From Megalobrama amblycephala (Eukaryota > Chordata > Actinopteri > Cypriniformes > Xenocyprididae), in contig NC_063054.1 of the NCBI RefSeq assembly GCF_018812025.1, positions 4,554,582 through 4,618,581 of the forward strand: DNA of 64,000 bases, in the 5' to 3' direction. The position numbers and the translations under genes are program-made. The notes under the pieces were generated by a model, which saw only the letters and a list, made by a program, of their open reading frames with translations, did no database searches and had not been told where the DNA came from. Positions 1-16,768 of the stretch are shown here, in pieces. Position 1 is the first letter of the stretch. Each line of letters opens with the position of its first letter.

Positions 1-37
1 GCCAATACATTGTATTGTCATGCCAATAAAGCACACT

Positions 38-215
38 TTAAATTGAATTGACAGACAGATAGATAGCGGCAGACAGACAGTGAGATAGAGACAGACAGAT
101 AGACAGACAGACCGATACATAGACAGACAGACCAATAGATAGATAGAGACAGTCAAACAGACAGAGTGACCAATAGACAGGATAAATATAGACAGTCAGA
201 AAGACAGTGACAGAC

Positions 216-302
<87 letters not shown>

Positions 303-372
303 CAGACCAATATATAGATAGAAAGACAGTCAGATAGACAGACCAATAGATAGAGACAGACAGACAGACAGA
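38..372. repeat. (GATA/GACA)n microsatellite
   Basis: An interrupted tetranucleotide tract alternates GACA and GATA units, with a pure GATA core at about 218-300. It gives long spurious open frames on the minus strand (Leu/Ser/Ile-Tyr-rich) that are not genes. GATA/GACA arrays of this type are common in fish genomes and are known as Bkm-like repeats in reptiles and fish. Confidence 0.95.
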
Positions 373-3300
373 CTTGGGATTTGTCTGCCAGGACAACTGT
401 CACCTATCTCCTCTTTATTGGTGTGGGGGCGGAGCTAAAGTATGTTTGCATCTGTGTGTGTATGAGTCAGAGTCAATGTTGCTAACAAAGACGAAACTGC
501 CATCTCCGCCTGATACACAAACAGTCCAACCGCAGTCACGCAACTCACTCATGTGTGACAATAATTCGTGGACAAGTCCAAAAAAAACCCCACAACACAA
601 CGATGATACTGTGATGATGTCAGAAAGGTGTGGCCAGGATGTACAGATGAGATTTAATCACTAAAAGGAAAAACATGTCCTTTGTATTGAGTGAAGTATG
701 TCGGTCTGGTGAAAAATGCAGGCGTGTTACTGCACGATTCTTGCCGATAGCAGATAATTTCATCAACAGCTTCAGGCAATGTGGCATATTTTCAGTCAAA
801 TGTTTTTCTCCACCTGATTCATTTGAATTGCACTGAATATACTTGATGGGTTAAACATATGCAAAATGTGTTACAGTATGTGAAAGCAGCGCTTCTTGTA
901 CTGAGGGGACTCGCAAACATATTTGTATTGCTAAGTCCAAATGTCATTGAAACTGCGGTCACGTTTTGCTAATTATCCACTAACTTTCTGCAGATTGCTT
1001 CGAAAGCAAACAATTTTTATAGCTTATAAATACACAGTGCAGTAATCAGAGATCTGCCAACCTGGCGACAAGGTGCTGGTGTGTGAACGGTTGGTGTAGC
1101 GTGACCGCATAAGGACATGTAAACAGACAGTAACGGTTAATGCTGGTAGTTTTTATCAGTTCCTCCAGGATTCAAATGTAAACACAAGGCCATGCTTGAG
1201 TCCTGGATCTGTGACGTTTGCTGAGTCGCTGGGAAACCCCAAATAAATGAACTGGTCTAGGATCAGCTACCTAACTATTGTGTTTATATATATATATGTA
1301 CACACACACACGTTTATATATTTCAAATAAATGCTGTTCTTTTCCACTTTCTATTCATCAACAAATCCTGAAAAAATGTAGCACAGTTTCCACATAAATA
1401 TAAATATTAAGCAGAAAAACTGTGAATAAGAAATGTTGTTTGAGCAGCAAGTCAGCATATTAGAATGATTTCTGAAGGATCATGTGACACTGAAGACTGG
1501 AGTAATGAGAATTTTAATAATAATGAGTAATTTTAATAATATTTCACAACATTACTAGTTTTAATGTATTATTGATCAAATATGTGGCCATGGTGAGAAT
1601 AAACATCATTAAACCATTTTACCAACCTTAAACTTTTGAACGTAATTATAATTATATATTAATCATTGATAATTAATATTGTTTATTGCAAATTATTTGC
1701 AATTGCTGCTTATTAGAATTTGCTAAGAAAAGCCCCCAAATGAAGACTAAATTGCATTATTGTGGCAGTTGAATAAAGAACTAAATATGTAAAAAGTGGC
1801 TTCAAAAGTAATATTTTGTTTGTTTTATTTTCTTATCATTGAACATAAGCACTGGCCAACAGTAGACAAAAGTCCATTTGCAATTGAGTGAGTCAGTCAG
1901 TCTCATAAGACGATTTTTCCTAAGCCTCATTAACATAGTTGCCGATTGTTATCCATGTTGTTGTGTAATTTCTAGGGTTCACTTAAACTAAAATGACTAA
2001 TAAAATAAGAAGGCAGAGGTAAAAGTGTATAGATTTCAATTCGTTTTCTATGGAAATAAACTTTTATCTATTAAATGAACCTTAATTTTGCAAAATGTTT
2101 ACTCGAAATTCACTTAAAAATATGAAGTGTTTGTTGTTGTCCATTAACAACGATATAAAGTAACCTTTCGGTCAAGGCAATTAGTTACAAAAGAGTGCAA
2201 CAGTCAATTTTTAAGAAGTAAAAACTCCATTCATTTTCTCCATAAGGAAATTGATTTTTAACAATTACTTATAAACCTTTAAAGATATTAAATATGTTTC
2301 CTTGCTGAAGCCTGAATTCAATTCAGTTTTCGTGTGCATTTTTAGACGTATCCTCACTCATCCAGCAACAGCAACGTAGCAGATCTAGTCCGCCAAGACC
2401 AATATGTACAATCCATGCTTATTAATAAATGCTGAAATTAAAAATTACATTTATTCTAAGAGTTGTCATGATTGAAATATAAATATATAGACTTATATGT
2501 CTGTTTTCATCCAGTAAGTTTAATGATGGCAGCTGATCCCTAGATCAGTACACTTCCTTTAAGACATAGGGTGCTTAGAGACCCGAGTATATCACATCTG
2601 TTGACTTCTGCTTTGTCTGAGGCAGCTTTTATTGTCTCAAACTGGCGTCAGGAGAGCTACGCCAGTCCTTTATTAGCACCAAAGGCCAACTTTTACCCAG
2701 AGTCTGAACAGCAGGTTTAGGACCTTTAAGGTGGCTCAGTTTATAATTAGATGCATCTGCTGAAAAGTTCTCTCTATTTAGAATGGTGAATGGCTTGGAC
2801 CAAAACCATCTCCGAAGTCTTTCACATCACATGGCCAGACATTTGGTTAGCAGAGAATTATAGGTATTTCATATTGTGGTGGACCGTTGACGCTTTACTC
2901 AAGGTTTCTGCTAAGTGAAAGTTTCTTATGGTTTTTACGTTGTTTCAGGCAGTTGGAGCAAGATGGAGAGCATGTATGGAAATGGAAACAAAATAACTGC
3001 AAGACTAGAATTAAACGAAGAATGTAATATCTGTCCAGAGAAGTATTTGGTCTAACAGAGACACATGACATTCATATCATCTGATGCATTAAGTTCATTA
3101 GCCTTTCCATCACTATTTCTATACAGTATGAACTTCATATCCGCTATGACATTAACGACAACTAACAATGAAATAGATGGAAATGGAAAGCAGTCCGAAT
3201 GGGAAAATAATACCCAAACAGTTCTTAATAAAATTACCCATAATGACGTCTAACATCTTTTACTATTGGAATAAGTGCTAAGCAAGAACAGCATTCACAT

Positions 3301-4101
3301 TCAAACGACCAACCACAACATATCCATCCTACACAAAGTAATTTGCTTATGCAAATAAACTAAAGGGAATGAAAATTTCCATTGCTGCAATTTATCACTT
3401 TTTTTGATAAATTGAGAAGTGGTCTTATTATTAGAAAGTTAGGCCTGCTGGTATGTTTATTCACCAAAACTAACAACAGTTAGTTTAAAAATACCAACTG
3501 ATATTGTAATATTAGCAGTGGATAATGTAAGGGATTGTGTTATGATAATATAATGCTTATAGGACTCAAAACAATTATTATTAATAGACACTGTTACTTC
3601 AAATTATTGTATCACAAAACTGTAAACAACACTTTAGAGTAATAAATAGGCTATGCAGTAAATGAAACAATAAATATGCATGGTCATCAATATGATCTCT
3701 CCATGTTATATATTTGTTTTCGGATATGAATGGTTTAGCAGGAGTTTAGTAGACTTTTCAAGTTTCAAGTCAGAGTTTCGATCATGCTTTGGGAGGAATA
3801 AATAAACATTTGAGTTTCTGTGTGTGGTTAGAGATGTAGATGTTGCCTTTACAAACATTTACCATGGTAACAATCATAGTATCTGACAGAAGTTACTATA
3901 GTTTTGTTTTTTTTTTTTAATTTAATATCAATATCAATATATATATATATATACATTTATTTTCTCAACTGTTAAGACAACTCATTGTATTGTTGTAAAC
4001 TAGAGTTACAGGTGTATGAGTGCACAAAGCTAATTAATTAAAGGAACTGTGTATTATATTAAAGGGGTTTAAATTCGAGAACCAAGTCATTCAGTTCCTA
4101 C
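373..4101. other. No exon recognised; probable intron 1 of the CNKSR-type gene
   Basis: This AT-rich stretch lies downstream, in minus-strand sense, of the splice donor at 4101/4100. I found no second CNKSR coding exon here, so intron 1 probably runs past the left edge. It contains a dispersed repeat (1321-1640), a short AT/AC microsatellite near 1283-1312 and an (AT)n run near 3937-3952. Nothing else was seen. Confidence 0.5.
1321..1640 (+). repeat. Dispersed repeat B, copy 1
   Basis: This copy carries the repeat's diagnostic blocks: 'ATTTCTGAAGGATCATGTGA', then 'CACTGAAGACTGGAGTAATGA', then a Phe/Lys-rich AT tail ending near 'GATCAAATATGTGGCCATGG'. Six further copies lie in the window in both orientations. 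The family is familiar from cyprinid introns; I do not recall a firm Repbase name. Confidence 0.75.
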
Positions 4102-4153
4102 CTCTGATCCAGTCCACAACCTGAGTCGGTGTCCACTTTGTTATCGGCTCCAT
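4102..4153 (-). CDS. cnksr3: First coding exon of a CNKSR-family scaffold protein (partial)
   Basis: The minus strand reads ATG at 4153-4151, followed by M-E-P-I-T-K-W-T-P-T-Q-V-V-D-W-I-R and one extra base, then the canonical donor GTAGG at 4101. CNK proteins (connector enhancer of KSR) begin with this segment, the start of the SAM domain. From memory human CNKSR3 begins MEPVTKWSPKQVVDWTRG (14 of 18 positions shared) and CNKSR2 is slightly less similar, so cnksr3 is the best guess. The 52-bp length and phase-1 junction fit a SAM-domain first exon. CNK proteins are membrane-associated scaffolds for Ras/Raf/ERK signalling, and CNKSR3 is linked to aldosterone-regulated sodium transport. Remaining exons would lie left of the window. 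Only 18 residues support the call, so paralogue identity is uncertain. Confidence 0.6.
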
Positions 4154-4350
4154 TCTTCTATTCAGATATTCAGAAAGTTTCAGCCAAGCTCTCAAACTCA
4201 CTAAAGTGAAATAATGTTTCCCACGCTACACTTGAGCGCCCTTTCTCATGTCTAAAAACTGAACACTGATGATCAGATCAGAGGAACAGCTCTGAAGCTC
4301 TACCCACAGACCGAAACCAAACACTCGAGCTCACGCGCACGCTCGCTCGC

Positions 4351-4391
<41 letters not shown>

Positions 4392-4440
4392 GGCGGATCG
4401 TGTTACACACACAGGTCAAATTTATATCTCTGCTAAATCG
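4154..4440 (-). promoter_or_regulatory. 5' UTR and likely promoter of the CNKSR-type gene
   Basis: The sequence directly upstream of the start codon at 4153 is more GC- and CpG-rich than its surroundings (CACGCGCACGCTCGCTCGCT near 4332-4351). It contains an (AG)n tract at about 4354-4389. No TATA box was recognised. The promoter role is inferred from position and composition. Confidence 0.4.
4354..4390. repeat. (AG)n microsatellite
   Basis: A pure GA dinucleotide run of about 36 bases lies upstream of the CNKSR-type first exon, probably in its promoter or 5' UTR. Confidence 0.95.
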
Positions 4441-4490
4441 TCTGGGGCAGTGAGGGTCAAACACATGACTCGACATTTCATGTGAGAAAC

Positions 4491-5091
4491 TTTATTCCCA
4501 AACATCTGAGGTCAATTTAGAAGCCTGTTTTTTTCTCAAAATACGATATTTAAGTGGCATATAGGCACTTAGGCTTGGTAAGATGTTTTGTTTTTGAAAT
4601 AAGTCTCTTGTGCTCAAGGCTGAATTTATTTGATCGAAAGTACATTGAAAACAGTAGGCTAATGTGAAAAAAATACATTGAAAACAGTAGGCTAATGTGA
4701 AAAAAAAAAAAATACAGTGAAAAGTCATATGAAAAAAAATAGTGAAAACCATAATGTCAAATATTATTCCAAAAAAGTGTTCTATTTTAATATAGCCTAT
4801 TAAAATGTTTTTTTTTATTCCTGTAATCGAAGCTGAATTGTCAGCATCATTATTCCAGTCTTCTGTGTCATATGAACCTTCAGAAATAATTACCATATGA
4901 AGATTTAAAACATTATTATTGTTATTTATTATTATTATCAACATCAATGTTAAAAACAGTTTTGCATATATAAAATGCTTACAATAAATTCTAAAAACAC
5001 ATACATAAATAAAATATAAATTAAAAAGTTATCTGTTAAAAAATCTTTAATCTTTTAAAATTTATTTTTATTTATTTAAAATATAATTTTA

Positions 5092-5131
<40 letters not shown>

Positions 5132-5764
5132 CAGATGTCTCAACAGCACTTGTGAATGTCATACATTTTCTAATACGCACCGCCCTCTACTGGCCAGTAT
5201 TTAAAAGTACAAATGGAAAACCTGCCTCTGATCAATCGCCTCATTTTTGTTTCATAGCAACAATGTCAAAAATTATTTTACAATACATTTATTACGGAAG
5301 ACCTATTCAAATTTCTGCTACAGTACAGATCTGATGTAAGTTCTCATTCTGCCTACATTATTATGCAACTGCATGCAATAAAAGCATGTTTTTATACTTT
5401 TAGTTTTAGTTATTTTAGTAGCTTGCTACTTTAACTTTAAACTAAAATGAGAAATGTTGAAATAAAATATGTTTACATTTCTTTTATATTTTATTTCAGT
5501 TCATGTTTATTTTATTTCAAGTATTAAAAATGTTTTTTAGCTGTATTCAGCTGTATTTATTTATGGTAATCGCTGAAAACTAGCAATGTGCTTTATTAAA
5601 ACACATGGGGTAAAATATAAAGCATATTCAATTTGGCTTACGATCATTTTCAAAAACAAAATGAAGAAACAATCTACAGAAGAAAAAAAATCTCATAAAA
5701 ATATCTTATCATATAAAACATGTTTCACTTGTTTAAAAATAAAGTGTGTGTCCTTCACATCGGT
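4491..5764. other. Intergenic stretch and 3' UTR of the PH-domain gene
   Basis: The right part is the probable 3' UTR of the minus-strand PH gene, with a minus-strand AATAAA (plus TTTATT at 5592-5597) about 170 bases after its stop. The left part contains repeat B (4800-4920) with a duplicated poly-A-flanked unit near 4660-4735, and (AT)n at 5095-5130. The open frames here are low-complexity and not credible. Confidence 0.5.
4800..4920 (-). repeat. Dispersed repeat B, partial copy 2
   Basis: This is the reverse complement of the repeat B block: 'CAGCATCATTATTCCAGTC' followed by the CTTCTGTG/TCATATGAACC/TTCAGAAAT segments. It is a partial, diverged copy. Confidence 0.6.
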
Positions 5765-7904
5765 CTATTGCACAACACATGCATTGGAGCAGTGCTGTTC
5801 TGAACTCAGCTGTGCCTCACATATGGCAGTCATACACGCCCACTGCTCTTCTGCACTGCTGGCCCGCAGCATGAAGGTCCGTTTGCTGTCCTTTGGCGTG
5901 ATTGTCCAGCCAAATGTCCCATCATCACCCTCCAGCATCTCCACCTTTGCTCCAACCAGATTAATGGCCTTTTCTGCTGACTAGGCAAAGATTACACAGG
6001 AGCAGTTAAAAATGTTAACGTGTACTGTTGGTTGATGATGAAAAGTAAAGCATTTTTTCTGTCTGCCAGTGATAACGTTATAACAATAATGGCACAGATA
6101 AACGATATAATTTCAATCACTTTCACAACTATTTTTTTCCCAGCCATTCAGAATCCATCCTGCTTTAATCCATCCTTTAGCAAGTGCATAACAGCAGACA
6201 TAACGTCAGCCCGCGCTTAGAATAAAAAGAACGATATCATCCGCTGGTGTGGACGCTATAGTTAATTATCGTTATATAGTTACCGTCCCTTTTTTTTCTA
6301 CTGAAAATTCTTGGAAAGATATTTTTTGCAGTTTCGTCAGCAGAACAATCCAAAAACACATTAAAGCTGCTTTCTGTAACTTTTTTTGTGTTCAAAATTT
6401 ACAAAAATTATATAATGAGAATGTACAACATGAATCCATTTTCCAAACCGTGTTTTTGTCTTACCCTTAATCATTATGGTACACTTATAATAAGTGTTTA
6501 TATTCGGACTATTTCAGACCGGACTGGTAGGACCAGCCGCAGAGTATCACAGTAACTGCGTGACTCGCCATAGACATTCACTGAGAAAAGTAGCTCCGGC
6601 TACAATGTTCTTCCGCAAGACGCGTGCAGTTCTGTTTATTAACCGCTAGAGGGCCAAAAATCGCGGACTGCAGCTTTAAATAACAGTAACCCACGGTAAA
6701 AGATGGTGCTGCTGTGAATAATGTCTATAATAGGGCACCTTAAGGCCAGAACACACCAAAAATTTCGCATTTCGCTGCATTCCAAAGTTCAAGTTTGGTG
6801 AACTCTGACCTGCGGATTTGCATCATGTGAAGAGGTGCGACCAGTAGAAGATCAATTCGTCACGGCGTGACCTCTTGGCTGAATTAAAAGAATGATATTT
6901 TTGCAGTAAAGTCGAGTAGGTTCTATATTTTTACATTTTGATTGTATTACTCTAAGTTATGTGTTACGTGACGTAATATCACGACCGTTACAGCATCCGA
7001 AGAAATTTCGCACATTTAAAGTCTAGTGTGACCGCGGCTTCAAAGAAAAAGGACTTCATTCGCGTCAAAGGAAAGCATATTTACATTGTATGATCCTATT
7101 CTCTATATAGTAAACTATGTGTCATTCACCATGTAGAAACTAGTAAATGTGTAAGCAAATGACTGATTTCAGCCGAGGCTTCAGCGTCTGTTGATAGTGT
7201 AGGAGGGGCGGGACTTCAGATTCTAGAGGGCATTTGATTGGACCGAAGATTTGATGAGAAACTTACTGAAGTGCCATAGATATATAGTATATATATCTAT
7301 GCTGAAGTGCGTGGTGATGAAAATCTGTGATCCATTTTAGCACAAGTGAGAGACTGTAAGATTTGAATACTTATCTCTCCTAAATGTAAATTGTGTCATT
7401 GTTTTGGAACACACCAGTGTATTCATAACCTTAAGGCTAACATATTATACTAAAAACTAAAAAACTTAAATTTTGATTTCAGGGAGACTTTAATGAGCAG
7501 GCGTTGCTATGGTAACATGACAACAACATGGCAAGCAGAAACTCAATCCGTGGCATTTACTCAATTATTTAACGTGATAAAAAAAAAAAAGCATCTGAAC
7601 TAGACTGCATTCACACCGCTCTCGCAGGTGTGCTGAAGTTAATGCTGATAAGCTGATCACTGTTGTTTCTTAAGAGCCCGAAAGAACTGCGAGTACGAGG
7701 CTTAATGAGCAAACCGGCATCATTCACTCTTACCTTTTCATTAAAACCATAGATAAGCTGCCCATCTCTGATATGACACCACACCAATTTCCATCGCATG
7801 GTGTAGTGCGTTTTCTTAAATAACCATCCTTCTTTCCACTCGTCTTTTTCTTCTGGGTGGTTTTCATCAGTTGTGCCGTTAGAGGTCGCCGATTCTAAAG
7901 CCAT
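5765..7904 (-). CDS. Small stand-alone PH-domain protein, two coding exons
   Basis: Exon 1 is 7904-7734 (57 codons, donor GTAAGAG, phase 0). Exon 2 is 5980-5765 (71 codons plus TAG, acceptor TTTGCCTAG). Together they encode 128 aa. After an acidic N-terminus (about residues 1-21) comes a typical PH-domain start, WKEGWLFKKTHYTMRWK, with the W-x-x-x-W/L-R-D-G-Q-L-I-Y strand pattern. Exon 2 supplies the remaining strands (FGWTITPKDSKRTFMLRA) and the C-terminal helix (SSAEEQWACMTAICEAQL) with its conserved Trp. The domain is therefore essentially the whole protein. PH domains bind phosphoinositides or proteins; no partner can be inferred. I do not recognise the family; it is not PLEK, DAPP1, PLEKHB or IPCEF1 as I remember them. 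The gene is divergent from the C1orf198 homologue, starting 416 bp away. Both junctions are in phase 0 and the codon pattern is convincing. Confidence 0.8.
6361..6679. mobile_element. TTAA-flanked fold-back MITE, family O copy 1
   Basis: The ends are TTAAAGCTGC and GCAGCTTTAA, an inverted pair with TTAA at both outer edges. It lies in the intron of the PH-domain gene. A larger, interrupted relative lies at 27453-30670. Confidence 0.65.
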
Positions 7905-8320
7905 TACTCTGAGACGCTCTTATTCACGCGCATGCGCAAGACAGAATAAAGGTCTTTTATTTTAGTTAGAAAGAAGAATCTAATAATAATATAAATAATT
8001 AAACGTATAAATAATGCAAACAAATAGGCTGATTTAATAAAATGGTAAAACAATACAATATTAAGCTAAATGCCGTTTTTAAATTTAATAAAATATATAC
8101 GTAATAGTTCGACAATTACATTTTGTTTGTTTACAGGGTTCTCACAGTCGTGCGAAATCTGGATTTTGATTTCATGCTAATGTCTCCTCTCCCTGCAAAA
8201 TGCAATGCAATGTAACATTTTAAAGATAAATTTTTTTATCTAACAAAAGAGTTATTTTGGGATCAAATAAAATAAAAGTCTTTTGTGTACGTCAGCGTCT
8301 GTTGTCCAGCTGTTGAGAAA
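7905..8320. promoter_or_regulatory. Shared bidirectional promoter with NRF1, CRE-like and YY1-type motifs
   Basis: Start codons of the two divergent genes are only 416 bp apart. CGCGCATGCGCA at 7927-7938 is a perfect match to the NRF1 consensus (YGCGCAYGCGCR) and lies 23 bases from the PH gene start. TACGTCA at 8288-8294 is CRE-like. AAAATGGCGGC at 8318-8328 matches the YY1/start-codon motif seen at many housekeeping genes and overlaps the C1orf198 ATG. The centre (7970-8270) is AT-rich. Motifs are seen directly; activity is inferred. Confidence 0.6.
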
Positions 8321-14076
<5,756 letters not shown>

Positions 14077-15465
14077 CACCTGAAGAACCCATTCCAGATC
14101 ACAGGACCTACAAGCACCACAAACACTACAGAACACTTTCCTTTTAAATCCATATGCTTTAGTAGTTTATTTATAGTGCATCGATATCTCTGATTGTATT
14201 CAAATCATCATCTGTCTGACCTCATCTCACTAGTTAGAAGTTACTGAATGCATGAGCTATGATACATTGGGAAGGCTTTCAAACAGCATATGTCTGTCCT
14301 TGTTTCTTATGTCAGGTTTCACACTTGGTATATTTGTTTGAGTCAGAACCCATTGTCCCTACTTCCCTGTTGGTTTGCTTTCCTATTATGTTGTTCTGAA
14401 CTGTGGTACGTTTTGCACAATTTTTCACCATCAACATTAGAACCACCAAAAGCTGTTAATCATTGCAGCCAGGTGACAAAGCTTTGAAATCTTAAAGTTG
14501 CAGAATAATGTTTTGCTTTTGTTTGCTGTTACTACCAACCTGAGTACCAGTCCACGTCTGGATTGGATGTTCACATCAACCAAGAACTGTGGTTCACATT
14601 ACACTGAATCCTAAACACCCCTTTTTAGACTCGAATTTAATTCCTTTGTGTGCAGTTTCAGAAGTTCAGAAGATGCATTAATCAAACAAATTTAGATCCA
14701 CACTAAAACCACTAGTGTGAATGCCACGTCACTGTCACTGCCATATTTTTTTATCTATATATTTATCTAGACCTCGATACTAGTGTTAAGATGCTTCACT
14801 GTACATTTATTGATAAGGACCTAAACGAGACACCGTAGCGCTAGCATGGTTTTAAGATGACTTGCGCCTTGCTTGTTTTGTAGACTTTTTATATGCGTGC
14901 TGCTTTCATTGTATGCTTTGAAGTGAATAATTTACTTTTTTCTTAATTCTCCTAAATGCTTTTTCATGTAGCCCAGTACACCAGAAATGACTTAATAACT
15001 TAAAGCAATATTTACAATCTCCAAACTTTGTTAGGCCTGAAACATACTCCACACAAGTACGCAAATGTAGAGGCAACATTTAACGTGGATTATTGTTACA
15101 AACTCCAGTACTCAAGGGGGCGATAGTGTTACCTTCTGCACCATTAAAACTGAATGTGCTAATATTCAGGTAGCTAGCTAAAAACATGTCGACAGTTGAA
15201 TAACTTGCATTTGATGATTTCAAAACACTTGGTTTCCAAATGCAACAACTTGTGAAATCGAGATACAATAAGCGTTTGCGTTCACATACTTGCCTGTTGT
15301 ATGATTCAGGGCTTAATTCACTAGGTTTTTAAGAATAGGAATCATTTTTGGAGCTTTGTTGCGAGAAGTTTTCTCTTGAATACGAAATGCGTGGCCTGGA
15401 GCCAGTGTTTATGCATTCACATATCTGTAAAGCAAGAAAACTACAATAAAAGAAGGACACTTAAC
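14077..15465 (+). other. Probable 3' UTR of the C1orf198 homologue, with poly(A) signal
   Basis: No coding feature follows the TAA at 14074-14076. A canonical AATAAA at 15445-15450 is the first convincing polyadenylation signal, implying a 3' UTR of about 1.39 kb. The UTR end is inferred. Confidence 0.5.
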
Positions 15466-16768
15466 TCATGTTGTTTGTCTCATTCTTCACTTGGCTGGTA
15501 GGGGGCAGTGCAGTGCTAATTAAAAACAACTGTGGCAAAGATGGAGCTCTACTCATAAATCCCATGACGGTTTTCTGCCATTTGTCAAATAATAAAGGAG
15601 GTCTCTGTCCGCTGTGTTATTCATTTTAATAAAATATGACCAGTGGATGTGCGGTATAATTGGTCACATATGTGGAATTTTCAAAATGCAGCTAATATGC
15701 TCTATTTAAAGAGTTTTATTCCTTGGGCAGTAATTTTTATTTTGGGGGATTGACGTTATTGCTTCACATGTTCTGAGAAAGGCCTTGTTAGTTTCCGACT
15801 CTAAAGTGGCCCTGTGGTTCAACTTTTTTTAAGGGCAGAATTTACCTCATAATAGCCATAACACAAACTGCTCTGGTTCCTGACTGGCTGCTTGTATATC
15901 AGAATCATCTTGAAGGAGTTTTGAGTTAGTTGATAGGTGGATTAGATCAGTCTAACAACAGTAAATATCTATAGTTTTAAAGAGTTCTTCTATTTGTTGA
16001 TGGTAGATATCTAAGCTGTTTATCTGTTTTCGTTCCTTGTTCCGTATAATGTCTAGACACAGTCATCTGGGAGAGATTTGCTTAGTTAGACTTTGTTATG
16101 TAATGAACTGGATTCTTTTGGGCAAAACTCCATTCTCGCATCCTAATTCCTTTCCAAAGAAAGTGACGATAAGTCCAAATTCCTTCCATGTGTCTTCAAC
16201 TGAACTCAGCTGGTTAATGAGATGTTTATCATTTTCCTGTCAATTGGCCACCATTGACTTCCAGAGAACAACATGTTCCCAAGGGACAAAAGCACATATA
16301 CACACACACACAAAAATGTGTTTGTAAGAAAGTTGAGTCTTAGGCGAGAAAATGGATATTTATTTAAATGTTTATGTAAGAGGGAGAAAGAGCTGTGTCA
16401 GTGAAACTGCCATGTTAGCACAAAGAATAGAATTGGGAGGAAAGAAAAAATCCTGTGTTTGGATATAAAACGCTCAGGATGAAGCAGCTGAAAGAAAGAA
16501 AACAGAGAAGAAGGAAATCTTTCAGACAAGGTGAAAGGAGGAGGAAAAGTGTCCAACAGCTGCAGAGAGGGAGGAGGCTAAAACAAAACAGAGCTGTACA
16601 GAGGTGAACTACAGAGCGAGAGAAAGCTAGAGTAGGTTGAAAGCAATGTGACAAGGAGAGAAGGTTGCTGTTGAGTGAACATCAGAAGGGCTGGACATCT
16701 GGATCTGTATACCTATACAAAAGACAGAGCTGGCTGAAAAGAACAAAGGGAAGTGATTTCAAGGGGAG
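15466..16768. other. Intergenic region and 5' flank of clec11a
   Basis: No gene was recognised. The last 400 bases before the clec11a start are purine-rich (GAGGAG/GAAAG runs at 16480-16640) and probably contain its promoter and 5' UTR. No TATA box could be assigned. Confidence 0.4.

Noticed and set aside
38..403. Leu/Ser/Tyr-rich frames on the minus strand
   Set aside because: Pure translation of the GATA/GACA microsatellite.
4492..4947. 151-codon minus-strand frame
   Set aside because: AT-rich, built from a duplicated poly-A-flanked unit and repeat B; no domain-like pattern.
5586..5984. 132-codon plus-strand frame
   Set aside because: Its right half is antisense to exon 2 of the PH-domain gene, whose splice signals and PH pattern are on the minus strand.
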